Assembly (NCBI RefSeq): GCF_031179985.1
Contig: NZ_JAPSHJ010000021.1
Location: forward strand, 1-64,000
Origin: Arthrobacter sp.
GTDB taxonomy: Bacteria > Actinomycetota > Actinomycetes > Actinomycetales > Micrococcaceae
Reading direction: 5' to 3'
Length of the DNA stretch: 64,000 bases
Shown: piece by piece, positions 7,821-16,977 of the stretch
How the letters are laid out: every line of letters begins with the position of its first letter
How positions within the stretch are numbered: the first letter of the stretch is position 1
Position numbers and translations under genes: made by a program
The notes under the pieces: generated by a model
Database searches by the model: none
The model's input: the letters and a program-made list of their open reading frames with translations, nothing else
What the model was told of the DNA's origin: nothing

Positions 7821-8828
7821 CTAAAAGGTGGCCACCACTCTGAGGATCATCTCCTGGGCCGGATACCGGCTCAGGAGATGATCCCGCTCGGAAAGGGTAA
7901 TTGGCAGGACGGAACCGTGGCGGGCACCGGGAGGAAGCAACGCGTCTTCCACCGGTTCCCATATTCCGGCGGCGATATCGGCTGAGTGGAACGCCATGTA
8001 GCCGCGCCTCCCGAATTCATCCAGGAACAGGTACCAGCCCCCGCCGTCGGGAGCCTCGAGTGCAATGGGCCCCTCACCGTGCTCCATGGCCCCGGACCCG
8101 ATCCCTTCCCGCACCGGAAAGTAGTCGGGATCCAGCACTGTTTCGCCACGCTCCTGGAAGATGAATTTCGAATTGGGACCGTTGCCGGACCGCTCGCGCT
8201 CGTCCTTGGTGAACCTGTAGATCTGGCCCTCGTGCTCGATCATGGTGCTGTCGATGACGGAGTGTCCCCGGTCCAGATACACGTCGGGTTCAGAGAAGGT
8301 CACAAAGTCCGTGGTCGTGGAGTACATCATGCGGTGGTACGAGGGGTCAGCATGTCCAGGGTCCTCATACAGGGAGGACGCCCAGAACACCACGTAAGTG
8401 CCGGACTCGGCCTCGAAAAAGGCCTCGGGTGCCCAGGTGTTTCCCGCCTCCGGCCCCATCAGCTCGACCAGCCTGGGTCCTGTCCAGTCCATCAGGTCCT
8501 GCGAGTCCCACACCAGGATGCTCCGGCTGCCATGGCGCACAGCATTTTCCCAGTCCTGGCCATGGGCGCGGAGATCAGTTGCCAGCAGATGAAACGATCC
8601 CGTCAGCACGGACCGCACCAGGAATGGGTCTCTCACACCCTGTTCTCCGACGTCGGAAACCAAAAGCGGAGCTCCCGCATTCAACGGAACATAGCGCAGC
8701 GGGTTTCCGGGCTCGCTCACGGCAAACCGGACCTGCTCGCCGTCGGGCTCTCCCTCGGAGCAGAAATATGCGAAGAGGAAGGCGTCTTCAGGACCATCCT
8801 GTTGATCTGCAGGTGAAGAGCGCGGCAA
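7821..8828 (-). CDS. Glycoside hydrolase family 43 protein
   Basis: 335 residues from a TTG at 8828, with GGAG 6 bases upstream and no nearer Met in frame. It has the five-bladed beta-propeller pattern of GH43 (arabinofuranosidases, xylosidases, arabinanases). Likely catalytic residues: base Asp in GVRDPFLV, pKa-modulating Asp in the segment IDSTMIEHEG, and acid Glu in HGEGPIA; WAPEAFF is a typical blade motif. There is no signal peptide, so it works on imported oligosaccharides. It is divergent from the GH43 gene at 8987, sharing a 158-bp intergenic region with a LacI-type near-palindrome. Exact sugar specificity cannot be read from the sequence. Confidence 0.88.
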   Translation of the reverse strand: MPRSSPADQQDGPEDAFLFAYFCSEGEPDGEQVRFAVSEPGNPLRYVPLNAGAPLLVSDVGEQGVRDPFLVRSVLTGSFHLLATDLRAHGQDWENAVRHGSRSILVWDSQDLMDWTGPRLVELMGPEAGNTWAPEAFFEAESGTYVVFWASSLYEDPGHADPSYHRMMYSTTTDFVTFSEPDVYLDRGHSVIDSTMIEHEGQIYRFTKDERERSGNGPNSKFIFQERGETVLDPDYFPVREGIGSGAMEHGEGPIALEAPDGGGWYLFLDEFGRRGYMAFHSADIAAGIWEPVEDALLPPGARHGSVLPITLSERDHLLSRYPAQEMILRVVATF

Positions 8829-8880
8829 GGAAAGCTCCAGTCCCTAGTGGGTGAATTGGCATATTGTTCGAAGACCAGAC

Positions 8881-8896
8881 TCTACAACGATGTAGA
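8881..8896. promoter_or_regulatory. Near-palindrome TCTACAACGATGTAGA, candidate LacI-type operator
   Basis: Two 6-bp arms TCTACA/TGTAGA surround ACGA, with the central CG usual in LacI-family operators. It lies between divergent GH43 genes, 53 bp from one start and 91 bp from the other. The sequence differs from the GGAAAACGTTATCC sites elsewhere in the island, so it may serve a different regulator. Confidence 0.4.
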
Positions 8897-8986
8897 AGTA
8901 CCGGGCAAGCCTCTGGAATGAACTTGTCCATCGCTGTAGAGTCGACGCAATCCACGGCCCCTGCCCGAGCCCAGAGAAAGCGATCC

Positions 8987-9937
8987 ATGAGCCAAACAGA
9001 GCAACCGACGGCACCAACAGAAACCCAGGCGTCATTGCCAACGAGGAACACCCTTCCCGCCAAATCCCAACTTCCCGGGCTGTTCGCGGATCCGAACCTG
9101 ATCCAGTACTGGGACACCTATTACCTCTACCCCACCTCAGACGGTTTCGAGGATTGGGCGGGCACTTCGTTCTCGGTACTCTCCTCTCCGGATCTGGTGG
9201 ATTGGACCGATCATGGCACCATCCTCACCCTGGGGACAGACGTCACCTGGGCCAGCGAGCGGGCTTGGGCTCCGGCTGCCGCCCAGCGCAATGGCAAGTT
9301 CTACTTCTACTTCACGGCCAACGGTAATATCGGCGTGGCAGTGGCCCACTCCCCTACCGGCCCCTTCAAAGATTTGGGCAAGCCGCTGGTGCCGGCGGGG
9401 GTGTTTGCCGGTTTCACCATCGATCCCTCTGTTTTTGTGGACAAGGACGGCAGCGCGTATCTGTATTGGGGCAACGGCACCGCGCACGGAGTGAAGCTGA
9501 ATGAGGACATGGTCTCGTTCGACCCCGGCGCCGTAGTTTCGTGGAATCCGGAGGGTTTCCGTGAGGCCGCCTGGGTCCACCGCAGGGGTGAGAGTTACTA
9601 CCTGTCGTGGTCTGAAAACGATACCCGTGAGGACGACTACCGCGTCCGTTACGCGAGCGGACCGGGACCCCTTGGCCCCTGGACGCATCACGGTGTGATC
9701 CTCGAAAAGGACCTGGAGCGGGGCATCCGGGCAACAGGCCATCACTCAATCCTGAATGTCGAAGGTACCGAGGATTGGATCATTGCCTACCACCGCTTCG
9801 CCATTCCGGGGGGAAACGGCTTCAACCGCGAAACTCTCTTTGAACGCCTGGTTCATCGGCCGGACGGTTCAATCGCCACGGTAGAGTTCGGCGACGAGCC
9901 CTTGCGGATTCCAATTGCCCCGCAGTCTTCGCGTTAG
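8987..9937 (+). CDS. Glycoside hydrolase family 43 protein
   Basis: 316 residues from ATG 8987 (the frame is open from 8864, but the upstream part crosses the operator region and is not protein-like). GH43 landmarks: base Asp in LFADPNLIQYWDTYYLYPTS near the N-terminus, WAPAAAQRNGKFYFYF, the modulating Asp in TIDPSVFVDKDGSAYLYWG, and the acid Glu in GFREAAWVHRRG. It resembles arabinoxylan-acting exo-enzymes; there is no signal peptide. It is divergent from another GH43 gene and followed on the same strand, after 126 bp, by the hydroxyacid dehydrogenase-GH43 pair. Cytosolic breakdown of hemicellulose oligomers is the likely role. Confidence 0.9.
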   Translation: MSQTEQPTAPTETQASLPTRNTLPAKSQLPGLFADPNLIQYWDTYYLYPTSDGFEDWAGTSFSVLSSPDLVDWTDHGTILTLGTDVTWASERAWAPAAAQRNGKFYFYFTANGNIGVAVAHSPTGPFKDLGKPLVPAGVFAGFTIDPSVFVDKDGSAYLYWGNGTAHGVKLNEDMVSFDPGAVVSWNPEGFREAAWVHRRGESYYLSWSENDTREDDYRVRYASGPGPLGPWTHHGVILEKDLERGIRATGHHSILNVEGTEDWIIAYHRFAIPGGNGFNRETLFERLVHRPDGSIATVEFGDEPLRIPIAPQSSR

Positions 9938-9989
9938 TGCGCTTCTTAATACTCATCGACAAATACGGACTGCTCTGGAAATCAACTTG

Positions 9990-10003
9990 GGAAAACGTTA
10001 TCC
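9990..10003. promoter_or_regulatory. LacI-type operator GGAAAACGTTATCC (copy 1)
   Basis: A near-palindrome with central CG, one mismatch from GGAAAACGTTTTCC. The surrounding 17 bases (9989-10005) are identical to those before the alpha-galactosidase (13961-13977), and a related site precedes the lacI gene (18665-18678). It lies 60 bp before the hydroxyacid dehydrogenase ATG, where it would block its promoter. Confidence 0.8.
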
Positions 10004-10063
10004 TCGATTACGGGACGGTTAGCAGATCCCCGGCAAGTCCCGCCGCCGCCACCAGGAGATCAC

Positions 10064-11125
10064 ATGAGCCTCGATAGTCCCCCCACCACTTCGGACCGTC
10101 AGCTTTCGGCTGTCTCCAGGGCCGGGACCTCAGAAAAAGCCCGGCGGCCCAAAGCCCTTCTGGCCATGACGCCGGCAAGTCTGGCCGATCTCGTCTTCGG
10201 TGCCGGGTGGCCCGGGCTCCATGAGCGTATCGAACTGCTCAGCCCGGGCGTGGTCACCGACTGGCACCTGGTGGATCCCGCCATCCTTGCCCAGACCGAA
10301 GTAATCGTCACCGGCTGGGGCTGTCCGGCATTTACGGCGGAACTGCTGGAGCTGGCGCCGGGGTTGAAAGCGGTTGTGCACCAGGGCGGGGTGGCTTCCA
10401 CGCAGCTGCCCCCCGGGGCGGAAACGCGGATCAGGTTCTCAAATGCCGGCGACGCGAACGCAACCCCGGTGGCGGAGTACACGCTGGCCATGATCCTCCT
10501 GGCCAATAAAGACGCCTTCCGGGCAACGCGCCTCTACCGTGGGGAACAGGCCGCCATCGACCGGGAAGAGCGGTTCCCGCTTTCGGGGAACTTCGGGCGC
10601 ACCGTGGGAATCGTGGGCGCCTCACGCATCGGGCGCAAGGTCATCGCACTGCTGCGTCCTTTTGATCTCCATATGCTGGTATCGGACCCAACGCTGGATC
10701 CGCAGGAGGCTGAACTTCTCGGCGTCGAGCTTGTGGACCTGGACCACCTGATGGCATCCAGCAGCGTGGTTTCCATCCATGCGCCAGTACTTCCTTCCAC
10801 TTTCGAGATGATCGGCGCAAACCAGCTGGGCCTGCTGGAGACCGGAGCCACCCTGATCAACACCTCCCGCGGCGAACTGGTGGACCAGGAGTCGCTCCTG
10901 GCCGAGCTGCGCACCGGGAGGATCAACGCGGTCCTGGATGTGACCACGCCGGACGTCCTGCCGCCCGGGCATGAACTCTATTCGATGCCAAACGTCGTGC
11001 TCACGCCTCACATCGCCGGATCCATGGGCAATGAGCTGGCGCGCCTGGGTGAACATGTGCTGGCCGAGCTGGACCGCTACCGGTCTGGCCAGGAGTTTGC
11101 CTACCCAGAAGTACCGGTTTGGTGA
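10064..11125 (+). CDS. D-2-hydroxyacid dehydrogenase family protein
   Basis: 353 residues; ATG has AGGAG 5 bases upstream. NAD-binding Rossmann motif VGIVGASRIGRKV at about 185-197; catalytic Arg in NTSRGELVDQ near 268 and catalytic His in LTPHIAGSMGNE near 312 are all in the family order. It reduces a 2-keto acid or oxidises a 2-hydroxyacid with NAD(P)H; the substrate is unknown. Eight bases separate it from the GH43 gene at 11134, so they form one transcript, controlled by the LacI-type operator at 9990. In sugar clusters such enzymes often handle keto-acids of uronate or pentose oxidation (inference). Confidence 0.92.
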   Translation: MSLDSPPTTSDRQLSAVSRAGTSEKARRPKALLAMTPASLADLVFGAGWPGLHERIELLSPGVVTDWHLVDPAILAQTEVIVTGWGCPAFTAELLELAPGLKAVVHQGGVASTQLPPGAETRIRFSNAGDANATPVAEYTLAMILLANKDAFRATRLYRGEQAAIDREERFPLSGNFGRTVGIVGASRIGRKVIALLRPFDLHMLVSDPTLDPQEAELLGVELVDLDHLMASSSVVSIHAPVLPSTFEMIGANQLGLLETGATLINTSRGELVDQESLLAELRTGRINAVLDVTTPDVLPPGHELYSMPNVVLTPHIAGSMGNELARLGEHVLAELDRYRSGQEFAYPEVPVW

Positions 11126-11133
11126 GGACGGCC

Positions 11134-12780
11134 ATGACCATCACCAATCCCATACTCCCCGGCTTTTTTCCGGACCCGTCCATTGTTCGCGTGGGAGAGT
11201 GGTTTTACGTGGCCAACAGCTCCTTTGAATGGTTCCCCACCATTCCGATCCACCGGTCCAGGGACCTGGCCAACTGGGAGTTCGCAGGCTCACTCAACGG
11301 ACCCGGCGTCGCCCTTGACTTCAGCGGGATCCAGGATTCCGGGAGCATCTGGGCGCCGTCATTAAGCTGGAACGATGGCACGTTCTGGCTGACGTTCACG
11401 GTGGTACGGTCCTTTGGCGGAGCCCAGAAGGACATGGACACGTATGTGACCAGGGCGGCGGACGCTTCAGGTCCCTGGTCAGCACCGGCTCGGGTCACCA
11501 GCACTGGTTTCGACCCCTCCATCTTTCACCATGAGGGCAGGCACTGGCTCGCGAACATGGAGTGGGACAACCGCCCCAATGGCCGCGGCGGATTTGCGGG
11601 CATCAATGTGCAGGAACTGACACCCGACGGATCAGCCACTGTCGGGGCTCCCCACTCCATCTTCCGCAGCGCCACACTGATCGAGGGGCCAAACCTGTAT
11701 TTCCGGGACGGCTGGTACTACCTCATGACCGCCGAAGGCGGGACGGGCTTCAACCACGGCATCCTGATGCTCCGTTCCCGTGAGCTGCTCGGCCCCTACG
11801 AAGCCGACCCGGACGGGTCCCTCCTCACAAGCCGGGACGACGACGCGCTCCCCCTCCAGAAGGCCGGTCACGGTGAGCTCGTCACCACAGAGGCGGGCGG
11901 GGACTACCTTGTGCACCTTGCCAGCCGCTGGATCGAGTCCGACGGCGACCGTCGCGCGATTCTCGGCCGGGAGACGTGCCTCCAAAAAGTGACCTGGACT
12001 CCCGATGGCTGGCTTCGGCTTGAACAGGGAGGCCACCATGCCGCCGAACAAATCCCGGCGCCTGCCGGACTGATCCCGGCGCCTTCCGGATTGCAAATGC
12101 CTTTGGGATTGCAAGTGGCGCCCGACGGGCGGCCGCCCGCTCCCGCCGTCGGCCCGTCCTCTGGTTTTCCTGCTGCCGGCGAGCCTCTAGCCTGGCCCTG
12201 GAGCACCTTACGATCTCCCGCTTCCAAGGCCGACTGGCTGAGCACCACCGACCGCCCCGGTTGGCTGCGCCTGCGTGGGATGAGGAGTACGGATTCCTTG
12301 CGGGACCAGAGCCTGATTGCCCAGCGCATCAGGAGCGAATCCGTGTCGGTGAGCGTTGTCCTTGACGCCGCCCCGGAAAACTACACGCAATCCGCGGGCC
12401 TGATCTTCTACTACAACACCAGCGCCTACTTCTATCTGAGGCTTTCGGTACGGGACACTGAAGACTCGCTGAAACGCGTAGTGGAGGTATGGGAGCGCGA
12501 CGCCGAGAAGGGACTGCTGGTCCACGCCACCGCCGTGGTTCCTGACTCAGGACCGCTCCTGCTGAAGGGCACGATGACGCCGAATGAAGTGCAGTTCTCC
12601 TGGGGCACCGAGGACGGCGGGCTTGAGCAACTGGCCGCAGGCTTGAATGCGACGCACCTGTCCGATGATTACGGCCGGACCCTGAGGTTCACCGGGCCTT
12701 TTGTCGGCGTATGTGCCCAGGACCTTCGCGATCAGACCTTTTGTGCGGATTTCAGGCAGTTCTCGTTGACTCCGTCCTAG
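11134..12780 (+). CDS. GH43 beta-xylosidase / arabinofuranosidase with C-terminal beta-sandwich domain
   Basis: 548 residues from ATG 11134, with GAGG upstream and 8 bp after the dehydrogenase stop. The N-terminal propeller (about 1-320) shows base Asp in GFFPDPSIVRVG, modulating Asp in TGFDPSIFHHEG and acid Glu in LIEGPNLYFRDG, as in beta-xylosidases of the XynB type, which release xylose from xylo-oligosaccharide ends in the cytoplasm. The C-terminal 190 residues fit the concanavalin-like GH43_C2 domain that closes the active site. Between them (about 310-355) is a Pro/Ala/Gly stretch with short repeats (IPAPAGLIPAPSGLQ) that looks like an inserted linker. An APH-fold kinase gene follows in the same direction. 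Confidence 0.93.
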   Translation: MTITNPILPGFFPDPSIVRVGEWFYVANSSFEWFPTIPIHRSRDLANWEFAGSLNGPGVALDFSGIQDSGSIWAPSLSWNDGTFWLTFTVVRSFGGAQKDMDTYVTRAADASGPWSAPARVTSTGFDPSIFHHEGRHWLANMEWDNRPNGRGGFAGINVQELTPDGSATVGAPHSIFRSATLIEGPNLYFRDGWYYLMTAEGGTGFNHGILMLRSRELLGPYEADPDGSLLTSRDDDALPLQKAGHGELVTTEAGGDYLVHLASRWIESDGDRRAILGRETCLQKVTWTPDGWLRLEQGGHHAAEQIPAPAGLIPAPSGLQMPLGLQVAPDGRPPAPAVGPSSGFPAAGEPLAWPWSTLRSPASKADWLSTTDRPGWLRLRGMRSTDSLRDQSLIAQRIRSESVSVSVVLDAAPENYTQSAGLIFYYNTSAYFYLRLSVRDTEDSLKRVVEVWERDAEKGLLVHATAVVPDSGPLLLKGTMTPNEVQFSWGTEDGGLEQLAAGLNATHLSDDYGRTLRFTGPFVGVCAQDLRDQTFCADFRQFSLTPS

Positions 12781-12837
12781 CGTCCTACGGCCGGCTGGTG
12801 CTTGACGGCGCCGTCAGGCCTCGGGAGGATAGCTGGG

Positions 12838-13884
12838 ATGCTTCCCCTCAGCGAGATCAAGTCCCTGAACAGTACCGTCGACGAAGCCTGGCGCAGCCCT
12901 GTGGCCGACGCCGTGGCTGCCGCTTGGGGCCTGCCGCCCGGAGCCGCGCTCTACCTGCGCTCGAGCGCGGCCCACGTATTCATCGTGCCGGCGAAGACCA
13001 CGGCACAAGAGACCATCTTCCTGCGCTTTGTCCCTGCGAGAGTTCGCCCGGAGCAGGCCCTGCTGCGGCCAGCCAGGTTGCTGACCGCGCTGTCATCGGC
13101 AGGCCACCCAGTGGTGTCCGCCGTGCTTTCCGAGGCCGGGCGGCTCGTGGAAACGCTCGCGACGCCGGCCGGTTCGGTTCACGCGGCGGCAGTTACCGCG
13201 GCCCGAGGCGAAGAAAGGGAGCCGGAAACCCTGACCGAAGACCAGTCATGGGCGTGGGGCGCCGCTCTTGCCAGATTCCACATGGACGCGGCGCCGCATC
13301 GTGGGATCTTCCTTGATCCCGGGATTGCGGGGAAGGCAGACACACAGCCTGCCTTGGCCACGTCCCCGTTCGCCACGCTTGCCAGCCTGAACGTCGATCC
13401 GCGGCTCGCCCGGGCTGCCGAAACGTTGGCTGCCGACTGGGCTGCCCTTCCCGGCCTTCCCGCCCAAAAGGGCGTGTTGCATGGCGACTTCGAGCTCGAC
13501 AACCTGCGCTGGGAGGGCGATGCAGTGTCCATCTTTGATCTGGATGAGGCCCGCATTGGCCGCTTTGCAGAGGATATTGCCTCAGCGCTGCGAGACATAG
13601 TGGGGCAGGACTGCGACAACCCAACCTATCCTGCCCTGTTCGCCTCCTTCCTTGACGGCTACGCTTCTGTCCGCACCCTGAACGAGGACGAAGTCGCCCT
13701 CCTGCCGATCTGTATGGCCTCCAACGCGGCCCGGGACCTGTTACAACGAACCGGGGTCCTCGATGTGGAACCAGCAGCCGGAGACTCCCCTCCATGGCTT
13801 CCCGACCTTCGTTCCTCCCTCGTGAACCATTACGACGAGAAACGTTCCCTGATCCTCAGGGTGGCCGAAAAGACCCTGAACTAG
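12838..13884 (+). CDS. Aminoglycoside phosphotransferase (APH)-fold kinase
   Basis: 348 residues from ATG 12838, with GGAGG 9 bases upstream; a TTG at 12802 in frame lacks a site. The C-terminal half holds the APH/choline-kinase signature: Brenner loop LHGDFELDNLRW (catalytic Asp, metal Asn) at about 220-230, followed by the metal-binding FDLDEARIGRFAEDIA. The N-terminal lobe is divergent. The fold phosphorylates hydroxyls on sugars, homoserine, choline or drugs. Lying between GH43 and alpha-galactosidase genes on one strand, it is more likely a sugar or small-metabolite kinase than a resistance enzyme (inference). Confidence 0.8.
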   Translation: MLPLSEIKSLNSTVDEAWRSPVADAVAAAWGLPPGAALYLRSSAAHVFIVPAKTTAQETIFLRFVPARVRPEQALLRPARLLTALSSAGHPVVSAVLSEAGRLVETLATPAGSVHAAAVTAARGEEREPETLTEDQSWAWGAALARFHMDAAPHRGIFLDPGIAGKADTQPALATSPFATLASLNVDPRLARAAETLAADWAALPGLPAQKGVLHGDFELDNLRWEGDAVSIFDLDEARIGRFAEDIASALRDIVGQDCDNPTYPALFASFLDGYASVRTLNEDEVALLPICMASNAARDLLQRTGVLDVEPAAGDSPPWLPDLRSSLVNHYDEKRSLILRVAEKTLN

Positions 13885-13961
13885 CTGCTCGGGACGGGTA
13901 GAAGCACCTCCGCATCAGCTAAAAGAACACAAAGGGCACAATGGCCCTCGCATTCCTTCTG

Positions 13962-13975
13962 GGAAAACGTTATCC
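13962..13975. promoter_or_regulatory. LacI-type operator GGAAAACGTTATCC (copy 2)
   Basis: Exactly the same 14-mer, within the same 17-mer, as at 9990-10003. It lies 65 bp before the alpha-galactosidase ATG, nearly the same distance as copy 1 from its gene, which supports a shared repressor. Confidence 0.82.
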
Positions 13976-14039
13976 TCAAAAGATCGTATTTCTAGGACAG
14001 TTCCGGCAACAGGCTGCCGAACCACCACCAGGAGCCACC

Positions 14040-16256
14040 ATGACCCTTACTCACCTCCCTCCGGATGTCGAGGACAAGCCACCCACCCTCGAGGTGCCGG
14101 AAGGCGGCGAGATCCTCACGTGGGGAAACAGCTGCATTCAGTTGCACATCCTCCATGGGGAGGACACGGCACCCCGCCTGCTCGCCCTTCATCACGCCAG
14201 CGAACCTGTTCCTGATCTCGCCGGATTGCGCCGATCAGCCTTACCGTTGGTGGAACTCGCACTGGCCGGGGACGGCCGCCATGGCACCGCGGGAAAGCGG
14301 CATGTGGACGGTCGTGCCGCCCAGGGTTTGCGGCTCACGGCAATAGTCCGCAGCGAGTACGACGGCGGCAATCGCCTTCAGATCGACGCCCGCGATTCTG
14401 TGTCCGGCGTCGAAGTTTCAGTGTTTTATGAGCTCTCAGACGGCTCGGCTGTCCTCCGGTGCTGGACAGAAGTACGGGCCGGAGCCACCGCCGTCGAGCT
14501 TGAATACATCTCTTCCCTGACTCTGTCCGGCCTCGGGCATGGAGCAGACTGGGAAGAACGCTTTGGTCTGTGGGAAGCAGCCAACCCGTGGTCCGGGGAG
14601 TTCCGCTGGCGCCGTTCAACGCTGGCCGAACGCGGGCTCTACAACGTGGGGATGGTCCAGTACAACCAGGTCGGTTCCAAAAACCGGATTGTCACGACGT
14701 CCACGGGGGCGTGGTCCACCGGCGAACATCTGCCCTTGGGGATCCTCGAGGATTTGCACTCCGGCCGCATGATCGGCTGGCAGGTGGAGAACAACGGGGC
14801 CTGGCATTATGAACTCGGAGACCGTTACGACGACGTCTACCTCACCGTTTCCGGGCCTACTGCCGAGGAACACCAGTGGGCGGTGACCCTGAACCCAGGT
14901 GAGAAATTCACCACCGTCCCCGCCGCCGTCGTCGTGGTCCCGCTTGGCGGTTTGGACGCCGTGGCCACCGAACTGACAGCCTACCGGCGCCGGATCCGCC
15001 GGCCGCACACGGATAGTGTGCAGCTGCCGGTAATCTACAACGACTTCCTCAACTGCCTCATGTCCGATCCCACCACCGAGAAGGAGCTGCCGCTCATCGC
15101 TGCCGCCTCAAAGCTGGGAGTGGAGGTCTTCTGCATCGACGCCGGCTGGTATGACGACGAAAACGGCGGCTGGTGGGACTCCGTGGGCGAGTGGGAGCCG
15201 TCCTTGAACCGGTTCCCCGGCGGCGGGCTGAGCGGCCTGATCGAAAAGATCCGCGAGGCAGGCATGAAGCCCGGGCTGTGGCTGGAACCGGAAGTGGTGG
15301 GAGCCCGTAGCCGGATGGCGGACCTGCTTCCTCCCGAGGCATTTTTCACCCGTCGGGGCAAGAGAATCAAGGAATGGGGCCGCTACCAGCTCGACCTCCG
15401 GCACCCGGCGGCGCGTGCCCACCTTGACCAGGTGGTGGACCGGCTCATGGCTGACTTCGACCTCGCCTACCTGAAGCTCGATTACAACATCGATATTGGC
15501 TCGGGCACGGACGCCACGGGTGCTGCCGGCGCAGGGCTGCTCGAGCACAACAGGGCATTCCTTGAGTGGGTATCCACCGCAATGGACCGGCACCCCGGCC
15601 TCACCATTGAAGGATGTTCGGCCGGTGGCTCCAGGACCGACGGCGCCTCGGGAGCAGTCTTTCCCGTCCAGTCACTCACTGATCAGCAGGACTTCATCAA
15701 GACTCCTCCCATCTCCGCTGCCGCCGCCTTGGCGATTGCGCCCGAGCAGTCCGGGGTCTGGGCTTCAGTGGAAGGGAGCATGAACGCCGAGGAACTGGCG
15801 TTCTCCCTGAGCAGCGCATTGCTGGCACGAGTCCACTTGGCGGGACATATCGACACCCTGCACGACGCCCAAATGGACGTTGTCCGTGAAGGGATTGAGG
15901 CCTACAAGAGATTGCGGGCCGGCATCGCGGCGTCGGAACCATCCTTCCCGCTTGGATTGCCCGGATGGCGCGACCACTGGATCGCCCAGGGCGCCACCTT
16001 CCCCAATATCGCGGCCGATGAGGACTCCCGGAAGGACCGCTACCTCATTGCCCTTCACCGGCGTGGCGGCCTGGATGAACAGCTGATCACCCTCCCGGAC
16101 TGGCTCGGCCCGAACCCCTCGGTTTCGGTGGCGTACCCCAGCTGGGGATCGTCCGCCGTCGAAATCCTTCCGGGAACTGCGAGCCAACCAGCGGTGCTTA
16201 AAGTGACCATGCCCCAAGCCCCGAGTGCCCGCGTCATCGAGCTGCACCCAGCCTAG
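14040..16256 (+). CDS. Alpha-galactosidase, glycoside hydrolase family 36
   Basis: 738 residues from ATG 14040 (GGAG 6 bases upstream; earlier in-frame codons lie over the operator). Family landmarks: FCIDAGWYDDENGGWWDSVG in the TIM barrel, GLWLEPEVVG, nucleophile Asp in LKLDYNIDIG near residue 483, and the acid/base region EGCSAGGSRTDG. The N-terminal 300 residues form the GH36 beta-supersandwich domain. Length matches family members (700-750). It releases terminal alpha-1,6-galactose from raffinose-type sugars, melibiose or galactomannan fragments in the cytosol, as there is no signal peptide. A LacI-type operator lies in its promoter; a long stem-loop terminator follows at 16313. Confidence 0.96.
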   Translation: MTLTHLPPDVEDKPPTLEVPEGGEILTWGNSCIQLHILHGEDTAPRLLALHHASEPVPDLAGLRRSALPLVELALAGDGRHGTAGKRHVDGRAAQGLRLTAIVRSEYDGGNRLQIDARDSVSGVEVSVFYELSDGSAVLRCWTEVRAGATAVELEYISSLTLSGLGHGADWEERFGLWEAANPWSGEFRWRRSTLAERGLYNVGMVQYNQVGSKNRIVTTSTGAWSTGEHLPLGILEDLHSGRMIGWQVENNGAWHYELGDRYDDVYLTVSGPTAEEHQWAVTLNPGEKFTTVPAAVVVVPLGGLDAVATELTAYRRRIRRPHTDSVQLPVIYNDFLNCLMSDPTTEKELPLIAAASKLGVEVFCIDAGWYDDENGGWWDSVGEWEPSLNRFPGGGLSGLIEKIREAGMKPGLWLEPEVVGARSRMADLLPPEAFFTRRGKRIKEWGRYQLDLRHPAARAHLDQVVDRLMADFDLAYLKLDYNIDIGSGTDATGAAGAGLLEHNRAFLEWVSTAMDRHPGLTIEGCSAGGSRTDGASGAVFPVQSLTDQQDFIKTPPISAAAALAIAPEQSGVWASVEGSMNAEELAFSLSSALLARVHLAGHIDTLHDAQMDVVREGIEAYKRLRAGIAASEPSFPLGLPGWRDHWIAQGATFPNIAADEDSRKDRYLIALHRRGGLDEQLITLPDWLGPNPSVSVAYPSWGSSAVEILPGTASQPAVLKVTMPQAPSARVIELHPA

Positions 16257-16312
16257 GGAGAGTTCGCTCGGTCGGGACGCGGCCCGGCCCCCTAAGAACG
16301 CAGTTCAACGAA

Positions 16313-16353
16313 CATGTGGTCACCGGCCGCTCTCGTCGGCCAGTGACCACGTG
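16313..16353. terminator. Stem-loop after alpha-galactosidase (probably bidirectional)
   Basis: GTGGTCAC (16316-16323) pairs with GTGACCAC (16343-16350) and continues inward with GGCCG/CGGCC after one mismatch, closing a 7-base loop; outer pairs extend it to 16313-16353. The right side is followed by GTTTGGGGGG rather than a clean T run. It separates convergent alpha-galactosidase and Hsp20 genes. Confidence 0.65.
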
Positions 16354-16521
16354 TGTTTGGGGGGCGGGATGAGCAGGCACCGTTTGCTGCAATTGCGCTA
16401 CAAGGCGCTGTGGCGTGCACCTTAATACCAACCGCCCTCGAAGGCAGCCCTGGCATGTCCGGACACCCCGCCCCGGCTTCCGTCAGACCCTGACCAAGCC
16501 CGGCGTGTTGGAACGCGAGGC

Positions 16522-16944
16522 TTAGGCCTTGATCTGCTGCTGCTGGCCGCCGGCCTGGATCTCGATCTTACGCGGCTTGGCCTCCTCGAGGACCGGGATC
16601 CGCACCTTCAGCACACCGGCGTCATAGCTAGCGTGCACGTGGTCCGTATTCAGGGTTTCCCCCAGGACCAGCTGCCGGCTGAAGACACCGCGCGGGCGTT
16701 CCGAAGCGACCAACTCCGTGCCTTCACCCACCGGGTCCTTGCGCTCGGCGCGGACCGTCAGGACGTTGCGTTCAACGTCGACGTCCACCAAATCGACTTC
16801 GACGCCGGGAAGATCCAGCGCAACCACAATTTCATCGCCTTCCCGCCAGACATCCATCGGCATCGCGGCGGGATGGGCAGTGGTGCCAAGCACCTGCTGA
16901 GCGAGCCGGTCCAGGTGCCGGAACGGGTCATTCAGCATCAACAT
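16522..16944 (-). CDS. Hsp20/alpha-crystallin family small heat-shock protein
   Basis: 140 residues, usual for bacterial small heat-shock proteins. ATG 16944 has AAAGGAGG 6 bases upstream. The alpha-crystallin domain spans about 28-125 ([20 protein letters not shown] and on, then [10 protein letters not shown], ending [23 protein letters not shown]); the A-x-x-x-x-G-V-L motif near its end is clear ([11 protein letters not shown]). A short Gln-rich tail replaces the usual IxI extension, although KIEI may fill that role. It holds unfolding proteins in an ATP-independent way in the cytoplasm. A good promoter (TTGTCA-17-TATAAA) and a palindrome in the leader precede it. Confidence 0.95.
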   Translation of the reverse strand: MLMLNDPFRHLDRLAQQVLGTTAHPAAMPMDVWREGDEIVVALDLPGVEVDLVDVDVERNVLTVRAERKDPVGEGTELVASERPRGVFSRQLVLGETLNTDHVHASYDAGVLKVRIPVLEEAKPRKIEIQAGGQQQQIKA

Positions 16945-16977
16945 CTCATACCTCCTTTTGATCCATCTTTCTTAGAC

